The notes under the pieces are model-generated. The model searched no databases and was not told where the DNA came from. It saw only the letters and a list, made by a program, of their open reading frames with translations. Made by a program: the position numbers and the translations under genes. This document shows positions 9,646 to 16,983 of a stretch of DNA of 64,000 nt, one piece after another. Origin of the DNA: DATKEJ01 sp963768715 (GTDB taxonomy: Bacteria > Bacteroidota > Rhodothermia > Rhodothermales > DATKEJ01); assembly GCA_963768715.1 (NCBI GenBank), contig CAVYJC010000011.1, positions 248,001 to 312,000 on the forward strand. Reading direction: 5' to 3'. Each line of letters begins with the position of its first letter. Positions within the stretch are counted from its first letter, which is position 1.

Positions 9646-10787
9646 TTCCGGCGTTCCACAAGAGGGGAGGCCTATCAAGTTCCTCTTCTACCTCGGTCAT
9701 CCGGCGCATTTTCACCTTTTCCGCAATGCGATTGACGAGCTGCAGGCAGCCGGAAATCGACTGCCTCGTGTTGATCAAGGAAAAGGACGTCTTCCGTAAC
9801 CTGGTTGAAAGGGAGGGATGGGAATTCCGACAGATTGGAGCCGGTCGAAGAGGAGACAGCAAATTCCAGATTGCCTGGAGTCTCTGCGAAGCGAGATATC
9901 GATCTCTGCGGTATGCCAAACGTGAACGACCAAAATTAATGATTGGGACCTCCGCTGAAATCGCGCACGTGGGCCGAATCGCTCAATATTCGTTCCGATT
10001 GTCGTCAACGAAGACGATGCCGAAGCGGTGCCTCTGTTTGCAAGAATGGCTTACCCATTCGCAGACAAACTGCTGTCCCCATCGACTTGCTCCGTTGGGA
10101 AAGTGGCAGCATAAAGCAGTCCGATACGATGGCTTTCACGAACTGGCTTACTTGCATCCCGATAGGTTTCAACCGGATCTGAGCGTCGCGAACGAACTAA
10201 GGGGACGGTCCGGGCGATACTTCATTCTGAGATTTGCCGAGCTGACGGCCCATCATGACGCGGGTAAGCGAGGGATTGAGGACCACCTCGCCCACCACCT
10301 CGTCAATCTGCTTCAAACATACGGGGCCGTCTACATCTCGTCTGAGAGATCAGCCGGAAAAGAGTTCGATACGTATCGATTTCCGCTTCCTCCAGAAAAA
10401 ATGCATGACGCGTTGGCATTTGCAGATCTGTATGTCGGCGACTCGCAAACCATGACCGCCGAAGCCGCCGTGCTTGGGACGCCGGCCATTCGCTTCAACG
10501 ATTTCGTTGGCAAACTCGGCTATCTGGAAGAGCTGGAGCATCGTTACGGCCTTACCTACGGCATCAAGACGTCCGAGCCCGGCCAGCTCTTTTCAAAGAT
10601 CGAGGAGCTCCTCGCCATGCCGAATCTGCGACAGGAATGGCAGCGCCGCCGCGAGCGCATGCTGGCCGATAAGATTGACGTGACGGCATTCATGGTCTGG
10701 TTCATCGAAAACTATCCGGACAGCGCCACTGCCATACGCAGCGACCCTACCCTCCAACATCGCTTCCAACTCCAACCCGCGGCGTGA
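9638..10787 (+). CDS. DUF354 family protein, three frame breaks as assembled
   Basis: The start is placed at ATG 9638, eight bases inside the previous gene. The first frame gives IKFLFYLGHPAHFHLFRN, the hallmark of DUF354, a GT-B-like family found in polysaccharide loci and related to UDP-GlcNAc 2-epimerase. The frame changes near 9765 (to IDCLVLIKEKDVFRN...), again near 9985 (the correct stretch then reads PIVVNEDDAEAVPLFARMAY), and back near 10100 (WQHKAVRYDGFHELAYLHP). The rest is intact to 10787. Joined, it is about 380 residues. Exact function is unknown; it probably acts on a sugar-nucleotide or as a glycosyltransferase. Three breaks within 350 bases make this the most damaged gene in the window. 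Confidence 0.75.
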
Positions 10788-11061
10788 CCTCGCGCCGAGA
10801 ATTTCGGCCGCCTTTGGAGCACGCCTCGCTGCCACCTTCCGGGACAATAGCGTCTCACATTGGATGAAACTCGCATTCCACCCGAATAGACCGGCCGTCG
10901 CAAAGACGCAACTACCACGCCCGAACGACGCCGGTGGAACGCTCTTCCGGACGGCCACCTGCGAACCTGCGAATCAGGAAGATACACCTCTTGTAAGTCA
11001 CCCCGGAACGGTTGGAAGGAGGCAGCGAGCCGCGCGGCTCGTCGGGTGACGGTCGAGGCAT

Positions 11062-12177
11062 ATGGGAGTAAAGATGGATGCGAACCAGTCTCATAGCACG
11101 AGGCATCGAGGGTTAGGTCGCACCGAGCTGCGTCGATCAGGCGCCGGTTGGGCGCAGACCGAAACCGATGAAATCGGCGGCGACGGAGTCGACGCCGGAC
11201 TCGAAAAGGCGCCCCTACGCGAGTCCGTCATTCTTTCGACCCTCGATCCCCAAAAGCTCGACTCGATCCCCGTCGGGTACGCGAGGCAAATTGTCTGCAG
11301 CGAGCGACTCAACAATGTCGGGCGGCTCAATCTCTACCTCGGAGCCATTCAAACCAAATTGGACGTCAGAGGACTGTTCAAGGGCAACGTCGAGACGTCG
11401 GAACAGAGGAAACGCCGCATCCTGAACAAATTTCCACGCTGGTATGCCTGGCCCTACTACACGCTCGACTTCGTCTTCAAACGCGCTTTTCCGAAACTCA
11501 AGATCACAAGGTGGCTCTACTACCGGCTCACGAGAGGCCGGAACAGGGTGTTCTCGAAGACCGAGGTGATGGGGCGCCTCATATACTGCGGCTTCGACAT
11601 CGTGGCCGTCTGGGAACAGGCCAACCTGCTGCACTTTACGGCACGAAAGCGCGATGAGGAGCCCAACGTCGAGGAACTGGGTCGTGGGATCATCCTCAAG
11701 TTGAAACGAATCGGCCGCGATGGGAAACCGATCATCGTGTACAAGTTCAGGACCATGCATCCGTATGCGCCTTACTTGCAGAAATACGTGTACGATCACA
11801 ATGAGCTCGACGACAACGGGAAGTTTCATGACGATTTCAGGATTGCGACCTGGGGCACATGGCTGCGCAAACTCTGGATCGACGAACTTCCGATGCTCGT
11901 CAACTGGTTCAGGCACGATTTGAAGCTGGTCGGCGTTCGGCCCCTGACCGCGCACTACCTCGGGTTGTATCCGCCGGACGTTCGCGAACAGCGACTTCGA
12001 GTCAAGCCCGGACTGATACCGCCCTATTACGCCGACATGCCCGCCAATTTTGACGAGATCATTGCATCGGAGGCACGCTACCTGGAGGCATATCGACTGC
12101 ATCCGCTGCGGACCGACCTCGTCTACCTGTGGCGCGTCTTTGTCAACATCTTGCTTCGTGGCGCGCGGAGTCGATAA
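11062..12177 (+). CDS. Bacterial sugar transferase (initiating phosphoglycosyltransferase type)
   Basis: The 371-residue protein has a C-terminal bacterial sugar transferase domain: KLKRIGRDGKPIIVYKFRTM, then RKLWIDELPMLVNWF, VGVRPLT and RVKPGLIPP. These are the conserved blocks of WcaJ/WbaP/PglC-type enzymes, which attach a sugar-1-phosphate to undecaprenyl phosphate on the inner face of the membrane. The long N-terminal part (about 190 residues) lacks the clear multi-span membrane region of WbaP and has only weak hydrophobic stretches. The start is the ATG at 11062; an ATG at 11074 is also possible. A 274-base spacer without genes precedes it, so it may begin a new transcript. It probably initiates the polysaccharide repeat unit. 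Confidence 0.85.
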   Translation: MGVKMDANQSHSTRHRGLGRTELRRSGAGWAQTETDEIGGDGVDAGLEKAPLRESVILSTLDPQKLDSIPVGYARQIVCSERLNNVGRLNLYLGAIQTKLDVRGLFKGNVETSEQRKRRILNKFPRWYAWPYYTLDFVFKRAFPKLKITRWLYYRLTRGRNRVFSKTEVMGRLIYCGFDIVAVWEQANLLHFTARKRDEEPNVEELGRGIILKLKRIGRDGKPIIVYKFRTMHPYAPYLQKYVYDHNELDDNGKFHDDFRIATWGTWLRKLWIDELPMLVNWFRHDLKLVGVRPLTAHYLGLYPPDVREQRLRVKPGLIPPYYADMPANFDEIIASEARYLEAYRLHPLRTDLVYLWRVFVNILLRGARSR

Positions 12178-12242
12178 TCGTCATCGCGGTCCGGCGAGAT
12201 CGGGCGGACATGCTTTGACAACATACCTGAACGGATAATCCT

Positions 12243-13646
12243 ATGAATCCGAAGAACAACAATTCATTCGCCGATTTCGAACTTCGAGCAGCCAATCGAA
12301 GCCTGGAGGTGGGCGTCATCGGCATGGGCTACGTCGGACTGCCCCTGGCAACCGTCTTTGCAGAGGCCGGCTTCCATGTAACCGGCTTCGATATCAGCGC
12401 CGCCAAAGTGCGGGCGATCAACGACGGAGTGAGCTACATAGAGGACGTTCCTGACGAAAAGATCGCCGGCCTGGTCGGCGGCGGGCGCCTGCACGCTACG
12501 ACCGATTTTGCAGCACTGTCGCGCATGGATGCCGTCAGCATCTGCGTGCCGACGCCCCTGAGCAAGACGCACGGGCCCGACATGACCTTCATTGTCAGCG
12601 CGACCGAGCAGATCGCCGGGCATCTTCGACCGGGTCAAGTCATCGTGCTCGAGAGTACCACGTATCCCGGATCCACGCGAGAGGTGGTGCTGCCAATGCT
12701 CGAGGCGACAGGGTTGAGGGTAGGGGAGGACTTCAACCTCGCGTTCTCTCCCGAGCGGGTGGATCCCGGGCGATCGGATTGGACGACGACGAACACGCCG
12801 AAGATCATCGGGGGGATTACAGATTCCTGCCTCGAGCGCGCATCGGCAGTGTACGGTGCGGCAATCGAAACGGTTATTCCGATGACCTCTCCTGAGGCGG
12901 CGGAGATGGTTAAGCTGCTGGAGAACACGTTTCGCGCGGTGAACATCGGTCTCGCGAATGAGGTGCTCCTGATGTGCGACGTGCTGGATCTCGACGTCTG
13001 GGAAGTCGTGGATGCGGCGGCCACCAAGCCGTTCGGATTCATGAAGTTCACGCCGGGTCCCGGCCTCGGCGGCCATTGCATTCCGATCGATCCACACTAT
13101 CTCTCGTGGAAACTCCGCACCCTCAATTACAACGCGCGCTTCATCGAGTTGGCCAGCGACGTGAACTCGCGGATGCCGGCGCACTGGGTGCAGCGAGTTC
13201 AGGATGCGCTCAACGATGCGGGGAAGGCGCTCAGGGGGAGTGAGGTACTCGTTCTCGGCGTTGCGTACAAGAAGGACGTCAGCGACCTGCGCGAATCGCC
13301 CGCCCTCGAGATCATCCGCCTGCTGGAAGCGAAGGGCTGTATCGTTCGCTATCACGATCCCCACGTTCCGGCATTCGTGCACGGCGATCGCGAGTGGTCG
13401 TCGGTAGTCGATCTGGATGCGGCGTTGGAATCGGCCGACTGCGTCGTCGTCGCGACGGACCATTCGTTCTACGATCCCCTCCACGTATGCGGACTGGCCG
13501 AGTTGCTGATCAATACGCGATCCAGCTCCTGGGAACGACCGGCGGCGCTTGAAGTGCGGCCAAATGGGCGCAACGGGCGCGGGTTGCCGGAGCAAAGCAC
13601 AAACGGGCAACCACTATCATCCCGAATTCCTGATTCATCGGGGTGA
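12243..13646 (+). CDS. wbpA: Nucleotide-sugar dehydrogenase, UDP-GlcNAc 6-dehydrogenase type
   Basis: An NAD-binding Rossmann motif (GVIGMGYVGLPLATVFAEAG) lies at residues 20-40. VVLESTTYPGSTREVV and FSPERVDPG mark the WbpA/TuaD branch of the UDP-glucose/GDP-mannose dehydrogenase family. The catalytic Cys is in GPGLGGHCIPIDPHYL (Cys279), and the C-terminal domain has VLGVAYKKDVSDLRESPALEI. It oxidises C6 of a UDP-sugar twice to a uronic acid, most likely UDP-N-acetylglucosamine; donor choice is inferred. The last 40 residues after LLINTR lack similarity to the family, and the reading frame runs on to the edge of a dispersed repeat, so the C-terminus may be an extension or a shifted frame. The uronic acid could be the amidation target of the first gene. 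Confidence 0.82.
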   Translation: MNPKNNNSFADFELRAANRSLEVGVIGMGYVGLPLATVFAEAGFHVTGFDISAAKVRAINDGVSYIEDVPDEKIAGLVGGGRLHATTDFAALSRMDAVSICVPTPLSKTHGPDMTFIVSATEQIAGHLRPGQVIVLESTTYPGSTREVVLPMLEATGLRVGEDFNLAFSPERVDPGRSDWTTTNTPKIIGGITDSCLERASAVYGAAIETVIPMTSPEAAEMVKLLENTFRAVNIGLANEVLLMCDVLDLDVWEVVDAAATKPFGFMKFTPGPGLGGHCIPIDPHYLSWKLRTLNYNARFIELASDVNSRMPAHWVQRVQDALNDAGKALRGSEVLVLGVAYKKDVSDLRESPALEIIRLLEAKGCIVRYHDPHVPAFVHGDREWSSVVDLDAALESADCVVVATDHSFYDPLHVCGLAELLINTRSSSWERPAALEVRPNGRNGRGLPEQSTNGQPLSSRIPDSSG

Positions 13647-13773
13647 GGGATCCCTCGCTACGCCCGGGATGACGCAAATCGGAAGCCCAGCCGGGGGAGG
13701 TGGCTTTGGGTACCGCCGCTTCGCCAAGGGATTTCTCAGTCCCCCGAACACGTTCGGGGTCCCTCGAAATGAC
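13643..13773. repeat. Dispersed repeat-like element with hairpin, overlapping a start codon
   Basis: Two modules are visible: a GGGATCCCTCGCTACGCCCG-type stretch at about 13647-13670, and a second at about 13729-13773 that reads GGGATTTCTCAGT, then the stem CCCCGAAC-AC-GTTCGGGG (13742-13759), then GTCCCTCGAAATGACA. Sequences of this form (GAGAAATCCC / GTCATTTCGAGGG on the other strand) recur as intergenic repeats in many bacterial genomes. The ATG of the next gene lies inside the terminal AAATGACA of the module. No other copy of the second module was noticed in this window. Confidence 0.55.
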
Positions 13774-14989
13774 AGGTAGTACGGGAATCATCCTCCTCAG
13801 CCTCCTCTGCTATGCTTCCGCGATCAGAGCACAGGACCTGGCCCGGCCGGCGCAAACTGACCTGATCATCCATACCCTCGAAGACATCGGTTTCGAAAAC
13901 ATCCGCGTCGCCGAAACGAGGAGTCGCCTCATCGTCTCGTACGAGAATCGCCGATACCGCTACGAGATTCGGGCCTTTCGCGAGGCCTTCGCGTCGATTG
14001 CGCCCTACGTCGGCACGTCTGCGCCGCTGACGCTAATTCAAGAGCGAGACGGCATTCCCCTGCGATCCGTTACGGTTTCGTCGGAAGGCGTCGATTATGA
14101 ACGGTCGGGCACGGACGGCAAGCACGTAGCCGCCTTTCTCCATTCAAGCCTGGAGGTCGAAGACCAGTGGTCCCAGCTCGGAGCTGCCTCTCGACATGCT
14201 TCTTCATACGGTCGATTTGATCTGGTCCTTCAGCCGCGGATCACGGCGCAGTTCGGAAACTATGCGGACGCCTTCCAGACCCAAATAGGCCTCATGCCCG
14301 AACTGTCGAGCACGATCGCACGCGGGCTCCGGATCAGGGCGCAAATCATTCTGCCGATCCAGAATGATCTCGAAGAGGAGGGAGATTACGTCCGGCCTGG
14401 GATCGTCTCAATCGGGCAAACGATCCGGCTGCGCGACGACGCATTTGTCGGCCTGTCGGCGGGATACTTCACCGCGAATCGGTACGGGGTCGACTTGCAG
14501 GGCAAGGTGTACCTCGCGGATGCACGTTTTGCCGTCGGTGGGCGAATGGGGCTTACGGGTTTTGCCGGAATCTACGACGGAACGTGGACGCAGTCGTCCC
14601 TGGGACGGTTCACGGCATCAATTACCACGGACTACTTCGTGCCGGAGTACACGCTGACGGTTCGCTCCAGTTTCGAGCGTTTCGTTTACGGAGACCTTGG
14701 TTGGCGGATCGACGTCGTCAGGTCGTTCGGAGAGTTCCAGCTCGGATTCTTCGGCCTGGTATCGGAGGGGGAGGACAATGCCGGTTTTCGGATCTCCATT
14801 CCATTGCCAGGGCGCAAGTATGCTCGTCCGGGCGCTTTCCGGGTGCGTCCCGCGCGTGCCTTCGAGTGGGAGTACCGATACCGCGGCTTCCCTTACACCG
14901 GGCGGTACTACGAGACCGGACACGAACTGGATGGGATGTGGGAAGGCGTCTATCCGGCGTTCTTCAAATCGCAGCTCGAATCCAGGTAA
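13769..14989 (+). CDS. YjbH-like outer-membrane exopolysaccharide protein (C-terminal-half type)
   Basis: The start is taken at ATG 13769, giving MTGSTGIILLSLLCYASAIRAQ, a good signal peptide. The frame opens further upstream but that part translates a repeat. The mature protein (about 385 residues) is rich in alternating beta strands with aromatic ends. It contains FVPEYTLTVRSSFERFVYGD, GWRIDVVRSFGEFQLGFFG and GFRISIPLPGRKY, which resemble the C-terminal half of the YjbH (YbjH) family of outer-membrane proteins made with group 4 capsule/exopolysaccharide systems. Full YjbH proteins are about 700 residues, so this is a half. The N-terminal half equivalent appears to be the separate gene at 15558. 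It probably helps secretion or retention of the polysaccharide made upstream. Confidence 0.6.
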   Translation: MTGSTGIILLSLLCYASAIRAQDLARPAQTDLIIHTLEDIGFENIRVAETRSRLIVSYENRRYRYEIRAFREAFASIAPYVGTSAPLTLIQERDGIPLRSVTVSSEGVDYERSGTDGKHVAAFLHSSLEVEDQWSQLGAASRHASSYGRFDLVLQPRITAQFGNYADAFQTQIGLMPELSSTIARGLRIRAQIILPIQNDLEEEGDYVRPGIVSIGQTIRLRDDAFVGLSAGYFTANRYGVDLQGKVYLADARFAVGGRMGLTGFAGIYDGTWTQSSLGRFTASITTDYFVPEYTLTVRSSFERFVYGDLGWRIDVVRSFGEFQLGFFGLVSEGEDNAGFRISIPLPGRKYARPGAFRVRPARAFEWEYRYRGFPYTGRYYETGHELDGMWEGVYPAFFKSQLESR

Positions 14990-15012
14990 TGACAGGAACC
15001 GTGCTAGAAGCC

Positions 15013-15062
15013 TAAACTCTTAATTCTTAATTCTTAATCCTTAATTCTTAATTCTTAATTCC
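15013..15062. repeat. Degenerate heptamer tandem repeat, unit TTAATTC
   Basis: About seven units with a 7-bp period (TTAATTC with one TTAATCC and an initial TAAACTC) start 24 bases after the stop of the YjbH-like gene. The AT-rich array contrasts sharply with the GC-rich surroundings. It contains TAA in every unit, so it stops translation in all frames on both strands. It is one of about ten heptamer arrays in the window. Confidence 0.85.
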
Positions 15063-15150
15063 CCCAGGTTCCTCCCCGTTATCCGATTCCGTGTGGATGG
15101 GCGCCACGTTAAAACGGATGAAGATCTCGACCTGAAGGCCGCGGGGAGGG

Positions 15151-15203
15151 GCAGCACCAGAACTTCCCGATGCCGGGGCATCCGCCCCGGCCGGGTGCTG
15201 CTG
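15151..15203 (+). promoter_or_regulatory. Nested hairpin in the leader of the lipoprotein gene
   Basis: An outer stem GCAGCACC/GGTGCTGC (15151-15158 with 15194-15201) encloses an inner perfect stem GCCGGGGC/GCCCCGGC (15172-15179 with 15184-15191). It ends about 45 bases before the ATG at 15245. There is no U-run, so it is not a standard terminator. It could be an RNA-stabilising or regulatory leader or a REP-like palindrome. No known riboswitch motif was recognised. Confidence 0.4.
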
Positions 15204-15244
15204 CAATCATCAGTCGAAACAACGATAATCGAATCAGCAATCCC

Positions 15245-15484
15245 ATGAAAAAACAACATTTAATCAGAAGCGTGCTCGTGGCGGCGGTCTTTTCATTCGC
15301 TCTGGTAGGGTGTGATGGAGACGACAACAAGAAGGATGATAATCTGTGTCGCGCCGACTGTGGGCTGGATTTGGCTATGTGCGTCCGGGCCTGTGGCCCG
15401 AGTGACCGGACCTGTGTCAACCAGTGCCTGGACAACTTCGACACGTGCAGGGACAACTGTCACGACCAGGGCGGCGGCCAATAG
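15245..15484 (+). CDS. Small Cys-patterned lipoprotein, function unknown
   Basis: The 79-residue protein starts MKKQHLIRSVLVAAVFSFAL and has the lipobox LVGC (Cys at about residue 23), so it should be exported and lipidated. After a short Asp/Lys-rich linker it has four CX3C pairs spaced by exactly six residues: C-RAD-C, C-VRA-C, C-VNQ-C and C-RDN-C. The period is eleven residues over the whole mature domain. Such spacing would place two Cys on one side of each helix or loop and suggests four disulfides or a metal site. I recognise no named family. It lies between two YjbH-like genes, so a role as an accessory part of polysaccharide export is plausible but unproven. The YjbE-H operons also encode small exported proteins, which is only an analogy. 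Confidence 0.7.
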   Translation: MKKQHLIRSVLVAAVFSFALVGCDGDDNKKDDNLCRADCGLDLAMCVRACGPSDRTCVNQCLDNFDTCRDNCHDQGGGQ

Positions 15485-15557
15485 GGATCATCCAGGGTGG
15501 CGGCCGACTGTGACCACCCAGGGTGAGCTCGACACTTCATGGTAGCGGATCCATAAG

Positions 15558-16244
15558 GTGAAACCGCACCTGATCATCATGCTCGCGCTCGTCTGGCTCG
15601 GCCCTTCCCTTCAGGGCAGGGCTCAGATCACCGGCACGTCGAGCCTTGTGACCATCCCGGTCGCGGACATGCCGCCCGACGGCTCCATCACGTTTGGCGG
15701 TGGCTTCGTCGACAGGCGATACTCCGCGTATCTCAGTGGGAGGGTCGACTATACGCCGCTTTCTGTCTCGGTGGGATTCTTACCGTTCCTTGAAGTCGGC
15801 TTCCGCTTCTCCCGCCCCCTCAACCTGGATGATCGCGAGCGGCTCGGAGACCGGATGGTGAGTGCACGGTTCCGCATCCTCACGGAAGGCCGGCGGCGCC
15901 CGGCCATTGTTGTCGGGGCTCACGATTTCCTGACCGTCGAGGAGCGCAACTACTTCAATGCCCTCTACGTCGTCGCGTCAAAGCATTTTGAAGCCCTTAT
16001 CCCCGTTGGGCTGCACGCCGGGTACGGCACCGACCTCATGAAGGCGCTTGCCCACCAGTTCGTAGGTCCATTCGGCGGCATCTCGCTGACCATCATCCGG
16101 CACGGGGAAGTGCTGTTCGAATATGACGCCGACCGGATTAATGCCGGCGTTCGCGTCGACGTCCTCGATCGTATCCGAGTGCTCCTGGCACTCCAAGGGT
16201 TCGATACCGTCATTGCCGGTGCATCAGTGACTCTCCACCTCTAG
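15558..16244 (+). CDS. YjbH-like outer-membrane protein (N-terminal-half type)
   Basis: The start is the GTG at 15558; an ATG at 15579 would shorten a signal peptide that reads MLALVWLGPSLQGRAQ. The mature protein begins ITGTSSLVTIPVADMPPDGS, similar to the N-terminus of YjbH-family proteins (GLI-TP-AR-P-G), and continues with amphipathic beta strands (LSVSVGFLPFLEVGFRFSRPL) to the C-terminal VIAGASVTLHL, a barrel-like ending. At 228 residues it is about one third of a normal YjbH. With the product of 13769-14989 it would make one complete YjbH, though the two genes lie in reversed order. It probably works in the outer membrane in export of the locus polysaccharide. The assignment to this family is moderate. 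Confidence 0.55.
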   Translation: MKPHLIIMLALVWLGPSLQGRAQITGTSSLVTIPVADMPPDGSITFGGGFVDRRYSAYLSGRVDYTPLSVSVGFLPFLEVGFRFSRPLNLDDRERLGDRMVSARFRILTEGRRRPAIVVGAHDFLTVEERNYFNALYVVASKHFEALIPVGLHAGYGTDLMKALAHQFVGPFGGISLTIIRHGEVLFEYDADRINAGVRVDVLDRIRVLLALQGFDTVIAGASVTLHL

Positions 16245-16250
16245 CTACAT

Positions 16251-16376
16251 CGAACACCGAACAGCAAACACCGAACTCACTCAAGTCCGACCTGCGAACA
16301 AACCGGGGGACACGTTCATTTGTCACCGAACCCCGAACACCGAACCCCGAACATCGAACACCTAACACCTAACGGT
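16251..16376. repeat. Degenerate heptamer repeat, unit CACCGAA, split by a direct-repeat copy
   Basis: Units CATCGAA, CACCGAA, CAGCAAA and CACCGAA begin directly after the stop of the preceding gene. They are interrupted by the first 55-bp direct repeat (16272-16326) and resume as CCCCGAA, CACCGAA, CCCCGAA, CATCGAA, CACCTAA, CACCTAA. The 7-bp period is kept on each side. This is the start of a 739-base gene-free stretch (16245-16983). Confidence 0.8.
16272..16326. repeat. 55-bp direct repeat, copy 1
   Basis: It is 54 of 55 identical to the copy at 16616-16670. It starts CGAACTCACTCAAGTCCGAC and ends with GGGGACACGTTCATTTGTCAC. The GGGGACA-x-GTT-ATTTGTC core resembles sequences that accompany REP-associated tyrosine transposases in many genomes. 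Copy spacing is 344 bases. Confidence 0.8.
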
Positions 16377-16469
16377 TGTGTGCCGGATGAACGTGACCGC
16401 CCTTTAGGCAGATCGTGACGAAGTCTCTCCTCGAGAACTGCCCATATGGAGCGGTTTCGCGCATTGTGC

Positions 16470-16600
16470 ACGTCAGCCGGCCGTTAACGACCGGCCTCAG
16501 AGCGGCGGCCGGTGAACCGGCCTTCTCTGGAGAGAACATCTGGCAAGCCCCGTTTACGGGGCGTCGCTTCAAGACCGGGCATTAATGCCCGGGAATGACG
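16470..16600. repeat. Cluster of short perfect palindromes
   Basis: Four hairpins follow one another: CCGGCCGTTAACGACCGGCC near 16479, GCCGGTGAACCGGC near 16506, GCCCCGTTTACGGGGC near 16547 and CCGGGCATTAATGCCCGG near 16577. All have a TTAA/TGAA/TTTA-like centre between complementary GC arms. This is typical of REP-type or hairpin-array intergenic DNA. It lies between the two copies of the 55-bp direct repeat. No protein-coding remnant could be recognised. Confidence 0.6.
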
Positions 16601-16615
16601 GATTGTGCCGAATGT

Positions 16616-16670
16616 CGAACTCACTCAAGTCCGACCTGCGAACAAACCGGGGGACACGTTTATTTGTCAC
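16616..16670. repeat. 55-bp direct repeat, copy 2
   Basis: The second copy differs from the first by one base (CACGTTTATTT against CACGTTCATTT). As with copy 1, it is followed at once by CACCGAA-type heptamers. The pair therefore frames a unit of about 344 bases made of heptamers and hairpins. Confidence 0.8.
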
Positions 16671-16735
16671 CTAACCCCGACGAACCCGAACCCCGAACAC
16701 CCGAACCCCGAACCCCGAACACCTAACATCGTCCC
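16671..16735. repeat. Degenerate heptamer repeat, CCCCGAA/CACCTAA type
   Basis: CTAACCCCGACGAACCCGAA is followed by CCCCGAA, CACCCGAA, CCCCGAA, CCCCGAA, CACCTAA. The spacing is mostly seven, with some eights. The unit is the same as at 16251-16376, which suggests array and direct repeat were copied together. Confidence 0.75.
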
Positions 16736-16792
16736 GTTAAGGTGGCAAATCCGGACGGCCTGGAACGCAGATTCGTCCGATTATCATAGATT

Positions 16793-16830
16793 AAGCCTCT
16801 CGCTGAGCACCGGCGGGAGGCTTTCTTTTT
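16793..16830 (+). terminator. Rho-independent terminator
   Basis: The stem AAGCCTCTCGC pairs with GCGGGAGGCTT (one G-U) around loop TGAGCACCG and is followed by TCTTTTT. It probably ends transcription from the polysaccharide locus, or attenuates readthrough into the Na/Pi cotransporter gene 150 bases on. Confidence 0.75.
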
Positions 16831-16899
16831 GGGGTCCGGAGTCCGGAAGCCTGCCCGGCGAAGCCCGAGGTTATCGAGGGCGTAGATGGGTCCGACGTC

Positions 16900-16980
16900 C
16901 GGAAGACGAGAAGACCAGAAGACCGAGACAGACCGACGACAGACGAGCAGACGAGCAGACTAGAAGACGAGCAGACTCTC
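16900..16980. repeat. Degenerate 8-bp tandem repeat, unit AGACGAGC
   Basis: Units such as AGACGAGA, AGACCAGA, AGACCGAG and then AGACGAGC, AGACGAGC, AGACTAGA, AGACGAGC run up to four bases before the GTG start of the next gene. This is the only array with an 8-bp period in the window. It occupies the place of the ribosome-binding site, and no other Shine-Dalgarno is visible. Confidence 0.65.
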
Positions 16981-16983
16981 CCT

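Noticed and set aside
12264..13610. A 448-codon open frame on the minus strand
   Set aside because: It is fully antisense to the nucleotide-sugar dehydrogenase, which has all its family motifs, and the antisense product shows no domain and an Arg/His-rich composition typical of shadow frames.
16369..16572. A 67-codon minus-strand frame between the two direct repeats, considered as a transposase remnant
   Set aside because: No HUH or other transposase motif; the sequence is mostly palindromes.
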